Origin: Gracilimonas sp965227785
Lineage (GTDB): Bacteria; Bacteroidota; Rhodothermia; Balneolales; Balneolaceae
DNA length: 64,000 nucleotides
Direction of reading: 5' to 3'
NCBI RefSeq assembly: GCF_965227785.1
Contig: NZ_OZ245785.1
Span: 2,356,001 to 2,420,000 of the forward strand
Below the pieces are notes generated by a model, which did not search any database, had not been told where the DNA came from, and saw only the letters and a list, made by a program, of their open reading frames with translations. Numbering within the stretch: the first letter of the stretch is position 1; every line of letters begins with the position of its first letter. A program made the translations under genes and the position numbers. Positions 37,087-46,512 of this stretch are shown here, one piece after another.

Positions 37087-38391
37087 TTACTCCAGTGAGT
37101 TGATCAGGCGCTGAAATAATTCGCTGCTGGTGTTACCATTTCCGAGGTTGAGGTCATCGATTTGCTCGTTGATGGCTTCAATCCTTCGTTCCAGTGAAAG
37201 TCCGCTCCATTCGGTAATGGCTTCGGTTTCTGAAATCTGTATTCGATTCAGGTACTTAATAGCTTCATTAGGATTATACCCGGAAAGATAGGTATAAATA
37301 ATTCCCCAGTAATCGGCGTCAAATTCATAGGATTCCAGCCGCTCGCTATTGGCAGCATCATAAAAACCATCCGTCCAGTCGGTGATGCGCTGCTCATTTT
37401 CGCGTTCTTCCTCAGTGGCTTGGTCTTCGGCTCCTTCTTCAGCCAGTTTGCGACGCATTTCGTCGAGGAGGCTCTCGCGTTTAACCCGTGGTTCTTGCTC
37501 TTTGTACTCAACCATGCCATGACTGAATACAAGATGCGCGATTTCATGAGCCAGGAAGTGGACCAACTCGGCTTCAGACCTCATCTGCTTGAGGGCCCCT
37601 TTGGAAACAAAAATATAGTTGCCGGGCAGTGAGTATCCCTGAACGGTTTCCGAATCAAGAATGAAGACTTTGAAGTCTAGCTCTGGCTTGTGACTGTTCT
37701 CTACAATCAGTCCGGATAGAAGATCAAGATATCGCTGCAGCTGATAATTGCTCACCAGCCCTCGTTGAGCTACTGCACTGGCAACCGCATAGCCCACCTG
37801 ATCGATGGCGGGGTCGGTATAAGGCACGAAAATAGCATCCGGATACAAGAGCCTTCTTTTCTGAAGGGGGTTCATTTTTCGTTCCCTTACACCGATAAAG
37901 TTCTGAAACTCAGTAGGAGAAGCGGGCTCGATCTGAAATTTCTCAAAATCAACGGTGTATTCGATGTCCCGTGCACGGCGCCATTTTTCGGCAAAGCCTT
38001 TTACGGCCGCCGATACCTGGGTTGGTGAAGCCACCAGCTCTTCTTCAACATCCGCGTCATCACCGTCAATTTGAGAGAACATCAGGTTCATGCGGCTTTG
38101 GAGGGAGTCAGACTGAAGTTTGTCCTGACTAATCTTAGCGTCAGAAAGCGTATAGCTTGGTACCCATCCCAACGTTTCTTTGAACCAGATACGATCCCAG
38201 TATCCCTGTGTGGAATCCAGCTCAACTTTATTGTTGATGTACAGGCGTAATAAAAACTCATGATAGGCCGCAGGGCCTTTGCGCATATCTGCCGTTTGAT
38301 TGGTGTATTTTACCTGGGCCAAAGCAGACTGGCCAAACATAGCTGTGCAAAACAATAGCACCCCAAAAGAAAAAAGTAGTTTTTTCATCAT
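37087..38391 (-). CDS. Secreted M48 peptidase with N-terminal SH3-like domain
   Basis: This 434-residue protein has a signal peptide (about 1-26), then an SH3-like module (about 26-85: NQTADMRKGPAAYHE, GYWDRIWFKETLGWVPSY). An M48 zinc protease domain follows, with HEIAH at 282-286 (His282, Glu283, His286) and third ligand Glu356 in YEFDADYWG. It shares four bases (ATGA) with the upstream CHASE2 cyclase gene, so it is translationally coupled. It probably degrades misfolded outer-membrane or periplasmic proteins in the BepA style. The coupling to a cyclase is unusual. Confidence 0.9.
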   Translation of the reverse strand: MMKKLLFSFGVLLFCTAMFGQSALAQVKYTNQTADMRKGPAAYHEFLLRLYINNKVELDSTQGYWDRIWFKETLGWVPSYTLSDAKISQDKLQSDSLQSRMNLMFSQIDGDDADVEEELVASPTQVSAAVKGFAEKWRRARDIEYTVDFEKFQIEPASPTEFQNFIGVRERKMNPLQKRRLLYPDAIFVPYTDPAIDQVGYAVASAVAQRGLVSNYQLQRYLDLLSGLIVENSHKPELDFKVFILDSETVQGYSLPGNYIFVSKGALKQMRSEAELVHFLAHEIAHLVFSHGMVEYKEQEPRVKRESLLDEMRRKLAEEGAEDQATEEERENEQRITDWTDGFYDAANSERLESYEFDADYWGIIYTYLSGYNPNEAIKYLNRIQISETEAITEWSGLSLERRIEAINEQIDDLNLGNGNTSSELFQRLINSLE

Positions 38392-40559
38392 TTATTTGTT
38401 TGTTGATAGCTACCCTCCCAGTTGTCGCCGGGCGGATTCTTTTTAAATACCTCGATATTCTTTAAATAAATCCGGCAGAGCATGTCCCCGTCTTTAAGCT
38501 CCAGTGCTTTTTCGAACTTAACTTCTGCCGCTTCCCATTCACGGTTATAATAATGATTTAACGCACCATGGAAAAGCTCTACAAACGATTCCCATTTTGA
38601 AGACTCTTCCGTGCCTTTTTCACAAATAAGTTCAAAAATCCGGATGGGCTTTGTTTTCCCTTTCGCCTTCATTAAAGCAACTTCCCGGGTCAGGAGCCGG
38701 TCCTGGACTTGTTCTCTTGTAGATTGTGAAATTAAAATCCGGGTGCCAAAATCCTTGTTAGCCGGTTCGAGACGGGCTCCCAGGTTCACATTGTCACCTA
38801 ACACCGTATAACTGAACCGGTCTTTGGAGCCCATATTCCCCACAACCATGGGGCCGGAGTTTAACCCATACCGAACATGGGGTGCCGGAAGCCCGTCTCC
38901 GGTCCACTTGGCTTGTAGTTCTGCCAGCTTCTCTTCCATTTCGAGGGCGCATTTACAGGCGTAATAAGCGTGGTCTTCTTCCGGAACCGGAGCTCCCCAA
39001 AAAGCCATGATGGCGTCACCGATATATTTATCCAGCGTGCCTTTGTTCTTGAAAACGATGTCTGTCATTTCACTTAGATACTCATTCAGGAAAGTGACCA
39101 ACTCTTCGGGAGGGGTGTCTTCAGATATGGAAGTAAATCCCGCTAAATCGCTGAATAAAACGGTAAGTTCTTTTTTCTCTCCACCTAATTTGAGCAGTTC
39201 GGGCTGCTCAATAATTTGTTCAACCAGCTCTTTTTGAAGGTATAAATCGAAGGCACTGCGAATGGCTCGTTTCTGTGCATCCTCACTTACATATTTGGTA
39301 GTGTATCCAACAATAATCATCAATAAAGAGGAAAGGAAAATTTCGGCTGTCGGGAACCATATCCGGTACACACTAAAGAGGACTAATCCGACAATAATGA
39401 TTGCCCCCATCAATATTGCTGAAAAAGAAATATTTACTTTTGAAGGTGTCCAGAAAATCACAATCAAAAGAGCCGCCGTAAAAATGAGAATAAGAATGTT
39501 TTTGGTAAGGGGGGAAATGGTAGTTATGAAATCACTTTCCAGAAGGTTATTGGTAACAGCAGCGTGAATTTCTACACCGGGAAAAGGTTCAATAGGGCTC
39601 ATGGGAGTAGACTTGATGTCAGATAACCCGGCCGCATTGGCCCCGACAAATACAATTTTGTCTTTGAGTTCTATTAAAGAATCGGCTTTGGGATCGCCGG
39701 TTTGCCGAAATTCGAGCCCGGCTTTAAATAGTCCATAAAAAGAATAGTACCTGAAAGAGCCGTCTTCCCCACCTCCTTTTTTATACCAGTTAATCAGATA
39801 CTTTCCGTCGGGTTGAAGGGGCACTTCCAGTGAATCCAACAAAAGAGAACGATCGGTTTTTTCAATTGAAACCTGTCCTCGTTGATATCCGAGATAAGCG
39901 GCAACTCCCAAAGAGGGCAATGCCCGGTCTTCAGAAATATTAAAAAACATGGGTACTCTTCGAATGATGGATTCATTCTCGGTAGGGATGGCTACCGACC
40001 CAATTTTATGAGCAGTATTCAGGAATCGTGGAATGGGAACATTGTGTACAGAGTACAGCCCCGAACTGTCTTCCAATGCAAGCGGATAGGTAAAGCGGGA
40101 CAGGTTTGAACGGTTATATCCATCATCACTGTCAACTGTTTGAGCAGACAGCACGGAGTTTTGGTAGGTGCCAAACATCTGTTCCAGGTACAGGTCGCTT
40201 CGTGCTCCGGCAAGACCATTTCGGTCAAAGTCGGGTTGATCAAAAAGCACATCATATACAACCAGCCGAGCCTGCTTGGCCATCAGGTAGTTGTGGACGG
40301 TGCCATATACCTCCCGTGGCCAGGGCCAATAAATGCCATGTTCCTTCGCAAAAGTATCCAGACTTTTCTGATCAATCATAGCCAGTGACACCCGGTCTTT
40401 GGGGACTTCCCGCTCAAAAGACCTGAATTTTTGGTCAAGCAGAGAGTCTTCGATAGGGTTAAAAAAGCCTGCATATTGCAGAGCAAAAAGTGAGCAGATT
40501 ACAGCTGCATATACCAAGCTCACGAGGGCTGCTTTATTAAGTTTTCTTCCTTTCTTCAT
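38388..40559 (-). CDS. CHASE2-domain adenylate/guanylate cyclase
   Basis: This 723-residue protein has an N-terminal membrane helix, a periplasmic CHASE2 sensor domain (about 35-330) and two or three transmembrane helices (about 345-425). A class III cyclase catalytic domain follows (about 465-640) with metal-binding Asp471 in FSDLAGF and Asp515 in IGDAIMAFWG. A C-terminal helical TPR-like tail ends the protein. It should make cAMP or cGMP in response to an external signal. The substrate-specifying residues were not resolved by eye. It is coupled to the M48 gene downstream. Confidence 0.93.
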   Translation of the reverse strand: MKKGRKLNKAALVSLVYAAVICSLFALQYAGFFNPIEDSLLDQKFRSFEREVPKDRVSLAMIDQKSLDTFAKEHGIYWPWPREVYGTVHNYLMAKQARLVVYDVLFDQPDFDRNGLAGARSDLYLEQMFGTYQNSVLSAQTVDSDDGYNRSNLSRFTYPLALEDSSGLYSVHNVPIPRFLNTAHKIGSVAIPTENESIIRRVPMFFNISEDRALPSLGVAAYLGYQRGQVSIEKTDRSLLLDSLEVPLQPDGKYLINWYKKGGGEDGSFRYYSFYGLFKAGLEFRQTGDPKADSLIELKDKIVFVGANAAGLSDIKSTPMSPIEPFPGVEIHAAVTNNLLESDFITTISPLTKNILILIFTAALLIVIFWTPSKVNISFSAILMGAIIIVGLVLFSVYRIWFPTAEIFLSSLLMIIVGYTTKYVSEDAQKRAIRSAFDLYLQKELVEQIIEQPELLKLGGEKKELTVLFSDLAGFTSISEDTPPEELVTFLNEYLSEMTDIVFKNKGTLDKYIGDAIMAFWGAPVPEEDHAYYACKCALEMEEKLAELQAKWTGDGLPAPHVRYGLNSGPMVVGNMGSKDRFSYTVLGDNVNLGARLEPANKDFGTRILISQSTREQVQDRLLTREVALMKAKGKTKPIRIFELICEKGTEESSKWESFVELFHGALNHYYNREWEAAEVKFEKALELKDGDMLCRIYLKNIEVFKKNPPGDNWEGSYQQTNK

Positions 40560-40751
40560 TTTGTACCCGAATTACAAGGCGAACAACAGATTTCTATAAT
40601 AAGAATTTCAGTGTTGTTGTGCACTTTATAGCTTTTTCGTTTAATATCGTTGGCTGCTATCGATGCCTGCATTATTTAACCCACATCTTAGAAACGCTTT
40701 AATTATCATTGCCAATGCAGCACCGGTAAACCCCGAACAATATAGTTTTTT

Positions 40752-41837
40752 ATGTCACATCATCGAATAAAATCTACAGAAAAATATCCATTTTGGTTTA
40801 AGACAACGGTTACGTTAATTGGCCTGTATCTGCTATTCCTGGTAATGAGCTATGGGAAATTTATCCTGATGCCGCTCGCTTTTTCGGCATTTTTCGCGAT
40901 GCTCTTGAGCCCTATAGTGAAGCTTTTCGAGCGCTGGAAGATGGGCAGGGCGTTCAGCATTATTCTTACATTATTCGTTGTATTGGTAGTTCTTGGAGGG
41001 GTTTTATCACTGATATCGGTGCAGTTTGTACAGTTTGCAGAACGCATTCCGGAGGTGACCGAAAAGCTGAAGACGGTTTCAACCAATGCCATCCAATACC
41101 TTGAAGAAACAGCCGGGATTTCACAGGAAGAACAAAGCGAATACCTGCAGCAGGGCATCAACAATCTCATCGATCAGAGCGGGAATTACGTGAGTTCTAT
41201 CGTCAGTGCCACTACTAACATTTTTACAGTGATGACGCTCATGCCCATCTTCATTTTCTTTATGCTCTATTACCAGGAAATGTATCAAACCTTTTTTCAA
41301 AAACTGTTCGCATCCAGAAAAGGCGATTATTCCAATGTGGACAATCTTTTAAGCCGGGTGCAGGATGTAACCCAAAACTACCTGGTTGGTATGCTTTCGG
41401 TGATTGGGATTTTAGCCGTTTTAAATACAACCGGATTGTTTATCATCGGGCTGGAGCATGCGCTGTTCTTTGGAGTTTTTGCCTCCCTGTTAGCCATTAT
41501 TCCTTACATCGGGATTATTATAGGAGCCTTGCCGCCGTTGTTATTTGCTCTCCTGCTTACCGACTCGCTAATCACCCCGGTTTTGGTAGTGGCAGTTTTT
41601 GGGACCGTGCAGTTTCTGGAAGGCAATTTTATTACACCACGTATAGTCGGTTCCAAAGTATCCATCAACCCGTTTGTAGCTATGATTGCCCTTATTATCG
41701 GTGGCGAGCTATGGGGGATTTCGGGTATGATTTTATTCGTACCGTTAATCGGTATTTTGAAAGTCATTTTTGATCAAATTCCGGAGATGAAACCCTACGG
41801 TTATTTATTAGGAAATTCCGTCAACTATCAGGACTGA
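40752..41837 (+). CDS. AI-2E family transporter
   Basis: This 361-residue membrane protein has the AI-2E/PerM layout. Two helices at the N-terminus (about 18-55) and a third near 75-95 are followed by a soluble helical segment (about 98-160), and four to five further helices lie near 165-345. Motifs include FASLLAIIPYIGIIIGALPP and a conserved QFLEGNFITPRIVG. Substrates in the family range from AI-2 to Na+/H+ and glycerides. The substrate here is unknown. The following lipoprotein gene starts two bases after its stop. Confidence 0.93.
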   Translation: MSHHRIKSTEKYPFWFKTTVTLIGLYLLFLVMSYGKFILMPLAFSAFFAMLLSPIVKLFERWKMGRAFSIILTLFVVLVVLGGVLSLISVQFVQFAERIPEVTEKLKTVSTNAIQYLEETAGISQEEQSEYLQQGINNLIDQSGNYVSSIVSATTNIFTVMTLMPIFIFFMLYYQEMYQTFFQKLFASRKGDYSNVDNLLSRVQDVTQNYLVGMLSVIGILAVLNTTGLFIIGLEHALFFGVFASLLAIIPYIGIIIGALPPLLFALLLTDSLITPVLVVAVFGTVQFLEGNFITPRIVGSKVSINPFVAMIALIIGGELWGISGMILFVPLIGILKVIFDQIPEMKPYGYLLGNSVNYQD

Positions 41838-41839
41838 AA

Positions 41840-42604
41840 GTGAAAATACGGCCTATATCAACACTATTTATCTTCACGATTTTCTGCGTGATTACTCTCG
41901 GAGCCTGTTCAGTGGAGGAGCAAAAGGAGGAGCACTACTTTTTGGATGGATATGATCACCTGGAATTTCGGGATTCTGCGGGTTTCCCGGTTCACCCCAA
42001 ACAATACATAGGTTCTTATCAAATGAATGGGGTGCGAATGTATGGGGTCAGGGATACTACTCTTATTCTATATAATACGAGGTCGGGGGAGCCGTACAGA
42101 GGGTTTATAAGAACCTTTGACAGCAGGGACTATAACCTGCAAGGTGAATTTGAAAGCGGGAAAATGTTTCGGCTGCGGTATTGGTACGCAAGCCGAAGGC
42201 TGGGAATGGATGTCGACTACCGGAAAAACACCGGGAGCATTTGGGATAAACTGGGACGGCTGGCCATAAGCTGGAATCCTGATGAGTTGTACTACATCGA
42301 TCCGGCATCTCAGAAAATCACTGAAATCAGAACGGATACCATGACCAGCTATTACAACAAATCCGGGGAGCTGAGAAGCTATACAGTTCGAACCGATACT
42401 TCTTTTGTTCAGTACTATGCCGATGGCCAGCCCAGGTTTAAGTTTCCATACTCCGAGGTGGGACCGCGCAGCGGAAAGGTGAAGCGCTGGTATCCTAATG
42501 GTCAAATCCAGGTAACGGGGCAATACAAAGATGGGGAGCAATCCGGAATGTGGATTGAATACGACAGTTTAGGGAATGAGATTAAGAGGGAGAGCTACAA
42601 CTAA
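41840..42604 (+). CDS. YwqK/MORN-like repeat lipoprotein
   Basis: This 254-residue protein has a GTG start, lipobox GAC (Cys23), and beta-hairpin repeats of the MORN-2/YwqK type, clearest at the C-terminus (RWYPNGQIQVTGQYKDGEQSG). Family members have been called antitoxins, but nothing here supports that role. It follows the AI-2E gene by two bases and is probably co-transcribed. Its last four bases overlap the convergent flavin reductase stop. Confidence 0.82.
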   Translation: MKIRPISTLFIFTIFCVITLGACSVEEQKEEHYFLDGYDHLEFRDSAGFPVHPKQYIGSYQMNGVRMYGVRDTTLILYNTRSGEPYRGFIRTFDSRDYNLQGEFESGKMFRLRYWYASRRLGMDVDYRKNTGSIWDKLGRLAISWNPDELYYIDPASQKITEIRTDTMTSYYNKSGELRSYTVRTDTSFVQYYADGQPRFKFPYSEVGPRSGKVKRWYPNGQIQVTGQYKDGEQSGMWIEYDSLGNEIKRESYN

Positions 42605-43200
42605 ATGTCTTCCGGAAAGAAGAGATCTCTGACATACGTATAATTAGCTGCCATTCTTCCGATGGGGTCATACTTGGCGTAATCCACTTTGTCATTTTCC
42701 ATGTACACATCGTCCTGAATGTGGTAACAAACCAGCTCTCCGATCACCTGGTTGAAATCTCCCAGCTCCATAACGCGGTCTAACCGACACTCCATGCTGA
42801 TGACAGCTTCTTCGACCCTTGGAGCCGTAACCAGATTGCTTTTGACGGGAGTGAGGCCCGTTTTTTCAAACTCGCTGATTTCCTTTGGGTAGATGGTACT
42901 GCTCTTATGCATGTGATTGGCAAGCTTGGCAGAAACCAAATTGATTACATAATCTCCACTGTCTTTAATATTTGCCAGCGTATCCTTGTCCCCGTCTTTC
43001 CCCACATTGGCTCCTCTTCCGATGGAGGTGATGAACATGATCGGGTTGTGAGAAATCACGTTGAAATAACTGTAGGGTGCGAGATTTGGAATCCCACTTT
43101 CCCCAACCGAAGAAATCCAGGCAATTGGGCGCGGAACCACCGAAGCCTTTACAAGTTTGGCAATTTGATGTTCAGAAAACTGAGGTTTTTCTATAATCAC
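42601..43200 (-). CDS. Flavin reductase family protein
   Basis: This 199-residue protein is of the flavoredoxin/flavin reductase-like type. It has the FMN-binding region PRPIAWISSVGESGIPNLAPYSYFNV (about 22-47, read in parts) and a NPIMFITSIGRG segment. It is likely an FMN-dependent oxidoreductase acting on flavins or small molecules. No partner monooxygenase lies next to it. It is downstream of polX on the same strand. Confidence 0.88.
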   Translation of the reverse strand: MIIEKPQFSEHQIAKLVKASVVPRPIAWISSVGESGIPNLAPYSYFNVISHNPIMFITSIGRGANVGKDGDKDTLANIKDSGDYVINLVSAKLANHMHKSSTIYPKEISEFEKTGLTPVKSNLVTAPRVEEAVISMECRLDRVMELGDFNQVIGELVCYHIQDDVYMENDKVDYAKYDPIGRMAANYTYVRDLFFPEDI

Positions 43201-43264
43201 GAAAGTAGATTTTAATTAAGAAAATCAGTGAAAGAAAGTAGCCAATTTTAATAAGCTGCCATAA

Positions 43265-45025
43265 TTATCGCTTCTCAAAAAATACCTTCACCTCTTCTGC
43301 GCTTTTGGTATTCAGCACCCGATCTTTACCATATTTTCCTTTTCGGGCAATGCGGACTCCGTAGGGAATGTCATCAATACCATCGGTGGAGTGGGCATCG
43401 GGGTTGATGGATGTCATGAGCCCGACTTCCATAGCTTTATTGCCAAACCGCCAATCCAGATCAAGTCGGCGTGGGTTAGCATTTATTTCGATGGCCGTAT
43501 TATGCTCAGCTGCCAGTGCAACCAGTTCGTTCAGTTCTAAATCGCTGCCGTTTCTTTTCAGAAGCAGTCGACCGGTTGGGTGACCCAGAATTCTTGTATA
43601 TGGATTTTTGATAGCGTTTCGCATCCGCTCCATCATTTTATCGCGGGGCATTTCCAGCGATTGGTGGACACTGGCTATTACAAAATCAAAGCCTTCCAGA
43701 ATCTCATCTTCGTAATCCAAAGAGCCGTCCGCCAGAATATCCGACTCGATACCTTTAAAGATTACAAAGTTCTTGCCCGTTTCTTTGAATTCCTCGTTCA
43801 GCTGATCAATTTCTTTCCACTGTTGTTTAATTTCATCGACAGAAAGCCCGCCGGCGTAAGCTGCTGTTTTGGAGTGATCGGTCAGGCCGAGATATTCATA
43901 TCCACGTTCCATGCAGGCTTCAGCCATTTCTTTGATGGAGTACTTTCCGTCACTCCAGGTACTGTGAGCATGGATAACACCCCGGATGTCTTCATCAGCA
44001 ACCAAATCAAACTCTTCCTGATCTTCATAAATATCGAATTCGCCTCGGTCTTCGCGAAGCTCAGGCGGTACAAAATACATGTCCAGCTTCTCGTAAATAT
44101 CGGACTCGCTCGAAAATTCTACCGGAGCATCAAAGTTGGTGTCTCCGTTGTCGTCCAGCTTAAATAGTCCATATTCATTCAGACTCATGCCACGATCACG
44201 GGCACGTTGCCTCAACACCACATTGTGTTCTTTACTTCCGGTGAAGTACATAAGAGCGGCCGGGAATTCCTCAGGTTTAACAATGCGCAAATCTACCTGC
44301 CGGCCTTCCTTGGTTCTCACCGAGCTCTTGGTATCTCCTTTACCCAACACTTCCGTCACCCGGTCGTGATTGGTGAAAACGTCAAATAATGAGTTAATAT
44401 GTTCTTCATCAGCAGCAATGAGAATGTCAATATCGCCGATAGTTTCCAATCCACGCCGATATGAACCCGCCACTTCAATCTGCTGAACTCCGTCCTGATC
44501 TTTAAGGCTTTCAAAAATAGTTTCTGCAATTTCTTTAGCCTGATCCAGTCTGCATCGCTCATCAAACTTCTCCATCCATTCAATGGACTTCTTGATCTTT
44601 TCCGCTGATTTCTGCCCCAATCCAGATAAAGAAGCAACAGATCCGTCCTCAATCTTTTCTTTCAGTTCATCAATTGTGCTTATGCCCAGTTCCTTATGAA
44701 TTTTATAAGCGTTTTTCGGGCCCAGTCCAGAGATACCCAACCAATCAATCAATCCTTCCGGTACTTTTTCTTTGAAGGCTTCCAATACCGGCATTTCCCC
44801 GGTTTCTTCGAGTGCGTATATGTCTTCAGCGATAGATTTGCCAATTCCCTTTATGTCCGTCAGGTTTTTCTCTTTAATGTACTCATTGATGTCATCCCCA
44901 AGTCCCTCGATAGTCTGGGCGGCTTTATCAAAGGCAATGACTTTAAATCGGTTTTCTCCGGCGAGCTGCATGAGCTGTGATACTTCACGGAGCTTGGCGG
45001 CTATATCCTGATTGGTGTAAGGCAT
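43265..45025 (-). CDS. polX: DNA polymerase/3'-5' exonuclease PolX
   Basis: This 586-residue family X polymerase has helix-hairpin-helix and 8-kDa-like region (1-150), and a nucleotidyltransferase site GSYRRGLETIGDIDI with Asp198 and Asp200. A C-terminal PHP nuclease domain (about 345-586) contains HAHSTWSDG and LTDHSK. This is the standard bacterial PolX layout for gap filling in base excision repair with intrinsic 3'-5' exonuclease. Both active sites look intact. It lies upstream of the flavin reductase gene with 64 bases between. Confidence 0.95.
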   Translation of the reverse strand: MPYTNQDIAAKLREVSQLMQLAGENRFKVIAFDKAAQTIEGLGDDINEYIKEKNLTDIKGIGKSIAEDIYALEETGEMPVLEAFKEKVPEGLIDWLGISGLGPKNAYKIHKELGISTIDELKEKIEDGSVASLSGLGQKSAEKIKKSIEWMEKFDERCRLDQAKEIAETIFESLKDQDGVQQIEVAGSYRRGLETIGDIDILIAADEEHINSLFDVFTNHDRVTEVLGKGDTKSSVRTKEGRQVDLRIVKPEEFPAALMYFTGSKEHNVVLRQRARDRGMSLNEYGLFKLDDNGDTNFDAPVEFSSESDIYEKLDMYFVPPELREDRGEFDIYEDQEEFDLVADEDIRGVIHAHSTWSDGKYSIKEMAEACMERGYEYLGLTDHSKTAAYAGGLSVDEIKQQWKEIDQLNEEFKETGKNFVIFKGIESDILADGSLDYEDEILEGFDFVIASVHQSLEMPRDKMMERMRNAIKNPYTRILGHPTGRLLLKRNGSDLELNELVALAAEHNTAIEINANPRRLDLDWRFGNKAMEVGLMTSINPDAHSTDGIDDIPYGVRIARKGKYGKDRVLNTKSAEEVKVFFEKR

Positions 45026-45090
45026 AAAAGGTGTGGGCTAAGATTTAGTTTATCGGATGATAGTAACTAATGGATTTGCATTCAAAGATT

Positions 45091-45211
45091 AGGTGTTAGG
45101 TTTTAGGGAGTCATTCAGAGCGAAGCGATGAATCTTTGCCCTGAATTGCTTACCAAACATATTATGGCATAGATCCTTCGGAAGTATCCTCAGGATGACC
45201 CACTAACACCT
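45091..45211. repeat. Inverted repeat element containing a GTCAT...AGATCT-type dispersed repeat
   Basis: AGGTGTTAG at 45091-45099 pairs with CTAACACCT at 45203-45211. The right arm overlaps the last bases of yraN (TAG stop at 45210-45212). Inside, GTCATTCAGAGCGAAGCGATGAATCT (45110-45135, read in parts) faces TCCTCAGGATGACC near 45187-45200. This matches a dispersed element commonly found in FCB genomes (from memory). Confidence 0.75.
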
Positions 45212-45575
45212 AACGAAATGCATCCTCAATATGGTTGAACTCTGGTGCCTCGTTCTTTTTCTGTACAATCCCAACGATGTCAAATCGCATGGGGGAGCCG
45301 TCCATTTTACGCTCGTACATCCAGGCTTCTGCCGCCTTGAAGATATGCTGAACTTTCTCTTCGGTAACATGTTCGAAAGGCTGTCCGAATTTGGTATTTG
45401 TCCGGTACTTAACTTCAACGAATACAATAGCGGTGTCATCATAAGCCACGATGTCCACTTCAGAATGTTCAAAAAAATAGTTCCGTTCTAAAATTCTCCA
45501 GCCTTTGGATTCCAGATAGGCACAGGCAAGATCTTCCCCATCGTTTCCAATTTCACGGTGTGACTTCTTAGTCAT
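45210..45575 (-). CDS. YraN family endonuclease-like protein
   Basis: This 121-residue UPF0102/YraN protein begins MTKKSHREIGNDGEDLACAYLESKGW. It has the nuclease-like core EVDIVAYDDTAIVFVEVKYR, with Asp and the ExK motif. The family has a restriction-endonuclease fold, and the substrate is unknown. Its start overlaps the GbsR/MarR regulator by eight bases, so it is the second gene of that operon. Its stop lies inside the repeat element. Confidence 0.92.
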   Translation of the reverse strand: MTKKSHREIGNDGEDLACAYLESKGWRILERNYFFEHSEVDIVAYDDTAIVFVEVKYRTNTKFGQPFEHVTEEKVQHIFKAAEAWMYERKMDGSPMRFDIVGIVQKKNEAPEFNHIEDAFR

Positions 45576-46140
45576 CAGTATCCTTCTTTCCGGTCAATGA
45601 TTCTTTTACTTCTACGAGTTTAACGAGCTGTTTCAGGAACTTTAAATTTTTCTTGTTGATGTAGGGCAGAAGGGCTCCGGTAAAACGCTCAAACATCTCC
45701 AGGAACTCCATGTAGTTCTCAATCCGTACTTTAAACTCCTTGCTCTCCTCATCATTAAGCCCGCCTGATTCCAGTGTTTGAATACACTTTTCCAGGTTTT
45801 TACGGATCGGGGCAATTTCGCGCTGCTGTCGTTCCCGGATAATGGTAGAAACGATTTTCCATACATCAGTTTCGGCGGAGTAATAATCTTTACGGTCGCC
45901 GGGAAAGCTCTTCTTGTGAATGAGTTCCCAATCCAGCAGGCGGCGGAGGTTCATGTTGGCATTGCCCCGACTGATGTCCAGTGTATCCATGATGGTGTCG
46001 GTATCCAGCGGATGAGATTCTGCATACAGCAAGGCATGAATCTGAGACATGGTTTTGTTAATGCCCCATGCCGATGCCATTTCACCCCAAAGAAGGACGA
46101 ACTGGTCTAATGCTTCCTGATATGCCTTACTGTGTTCCAT
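45568..46140 (-). CDS. GbsR/MarR family transcriptional regulator
   Basis: This 190-residue regulator has a winged helix (about 40-100) with LDISRGNANMNLRRLLDWELI and a wing containing GDRKDYY. A helical dimerisation C-terminus follows. It fits the GbsR-like MarR subgroup, known in other bacteria to sense choline or control envelope genes. The target here is unknown. It leads an operon with yraN, overlapping it by eight bases. Confidence 0.9.
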   Translation of the reverse strand: MEHSKAYQEALDQFVLLWGEMASAWGINKTMSQIHALLYAESHPLDTDTIMDTLDISRGNANMNLRRLLDWELIHKKSFPGDRKDYYSAETDVWKIVSTIIRERQQREIAPIRKNLEKCIQTLESGGLNDEESKEFKVRIENYMEFLEMFERFTGALLPYINKKNLKFLKQLVKLVEVKESLTGKKDTDD

Positions 46141-46166
46141 AGGATGTTTTTATCCAATGGTTTTTC

Positions 46167-46214
46167 GTTAATCGCCATTCGTGTTCACGACAGAATATAC
46201 GAAGAACGATTAAC
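46167..46214. repeat. Imperfect inverted repeat between two genes
   Basis: GTTAATCGCCATTCGT at 46167-46182 faces ACGAAGAACGATTAAC at 46199-46214. Thirteen of 16 positions pair. It lies just beyond the fmdB-like stop (46225) and 27 bases before the GbsR start. It has no T-tract. It matches the pattern of other stop-adjacent repeats. Confidence 0.6.
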
Positions 46215-46224
46215 CATTAACGAC

Positions 46225-46512
46225 TTACGATTTGGTGTCCTTATTAGCTCTTGCTTTAGGAGCTTCTGCTTTGATTTCAGAAGAATTTCCATCTGAGTTT
46301 TCGGCAGCTGGAGAAGAGGCAGGTTTCTTACCTCCGTTTTTGTAGTCGGTTACATACCAGCCATCTCCTTTATAAACCACACCTCCGCCACCTGAAATAA
46401 TGCGCTTCACTTTTTGTCCGGTAGTAGGGCAGGTTTCCAGAGCGGGCTCACTCATTTTCTGGATAATTTCAAAAGTAGATCCGTCTTCTCTTTTGTACTC
46501 GTATGTAGGCAT
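46225..46512 (-). CDS. FmdB-like protein with degenerate zinc ribbon
   Basis: This 95-residue protein begins MPTYEYKREDGSTFEIIQK, the FmdB family start. The usual first CxxC is replaced by KRED, and only one Cys (Cys28 in CPTTGQ) remains, so a zinc ribbon cannot form in the usual way. The ending is Ala/Lys/Ser-rich and disordered. Variants like this occur in Bacteroidota. The function of the family is unclear (putative regulatory protein). Confidence 0.78.
   Translation of the reverse strand: MPTYEYKREDGSTFEIIQKMSEPALETCPTTGQKVKRIISGGGGVVYKGDGWYVTDYKNGGKKPASSPAAENSDGNSSEIKAEAPKARANKDTKS

Noticed and set aside
41840..42604. YwqK-like protein as a toxin-antitoxin component
   Set aside because: It is a lipoprotein in an operon with an AI-2E transporter and has no toxin partner; the antitoxin name of some relatives is not supported.
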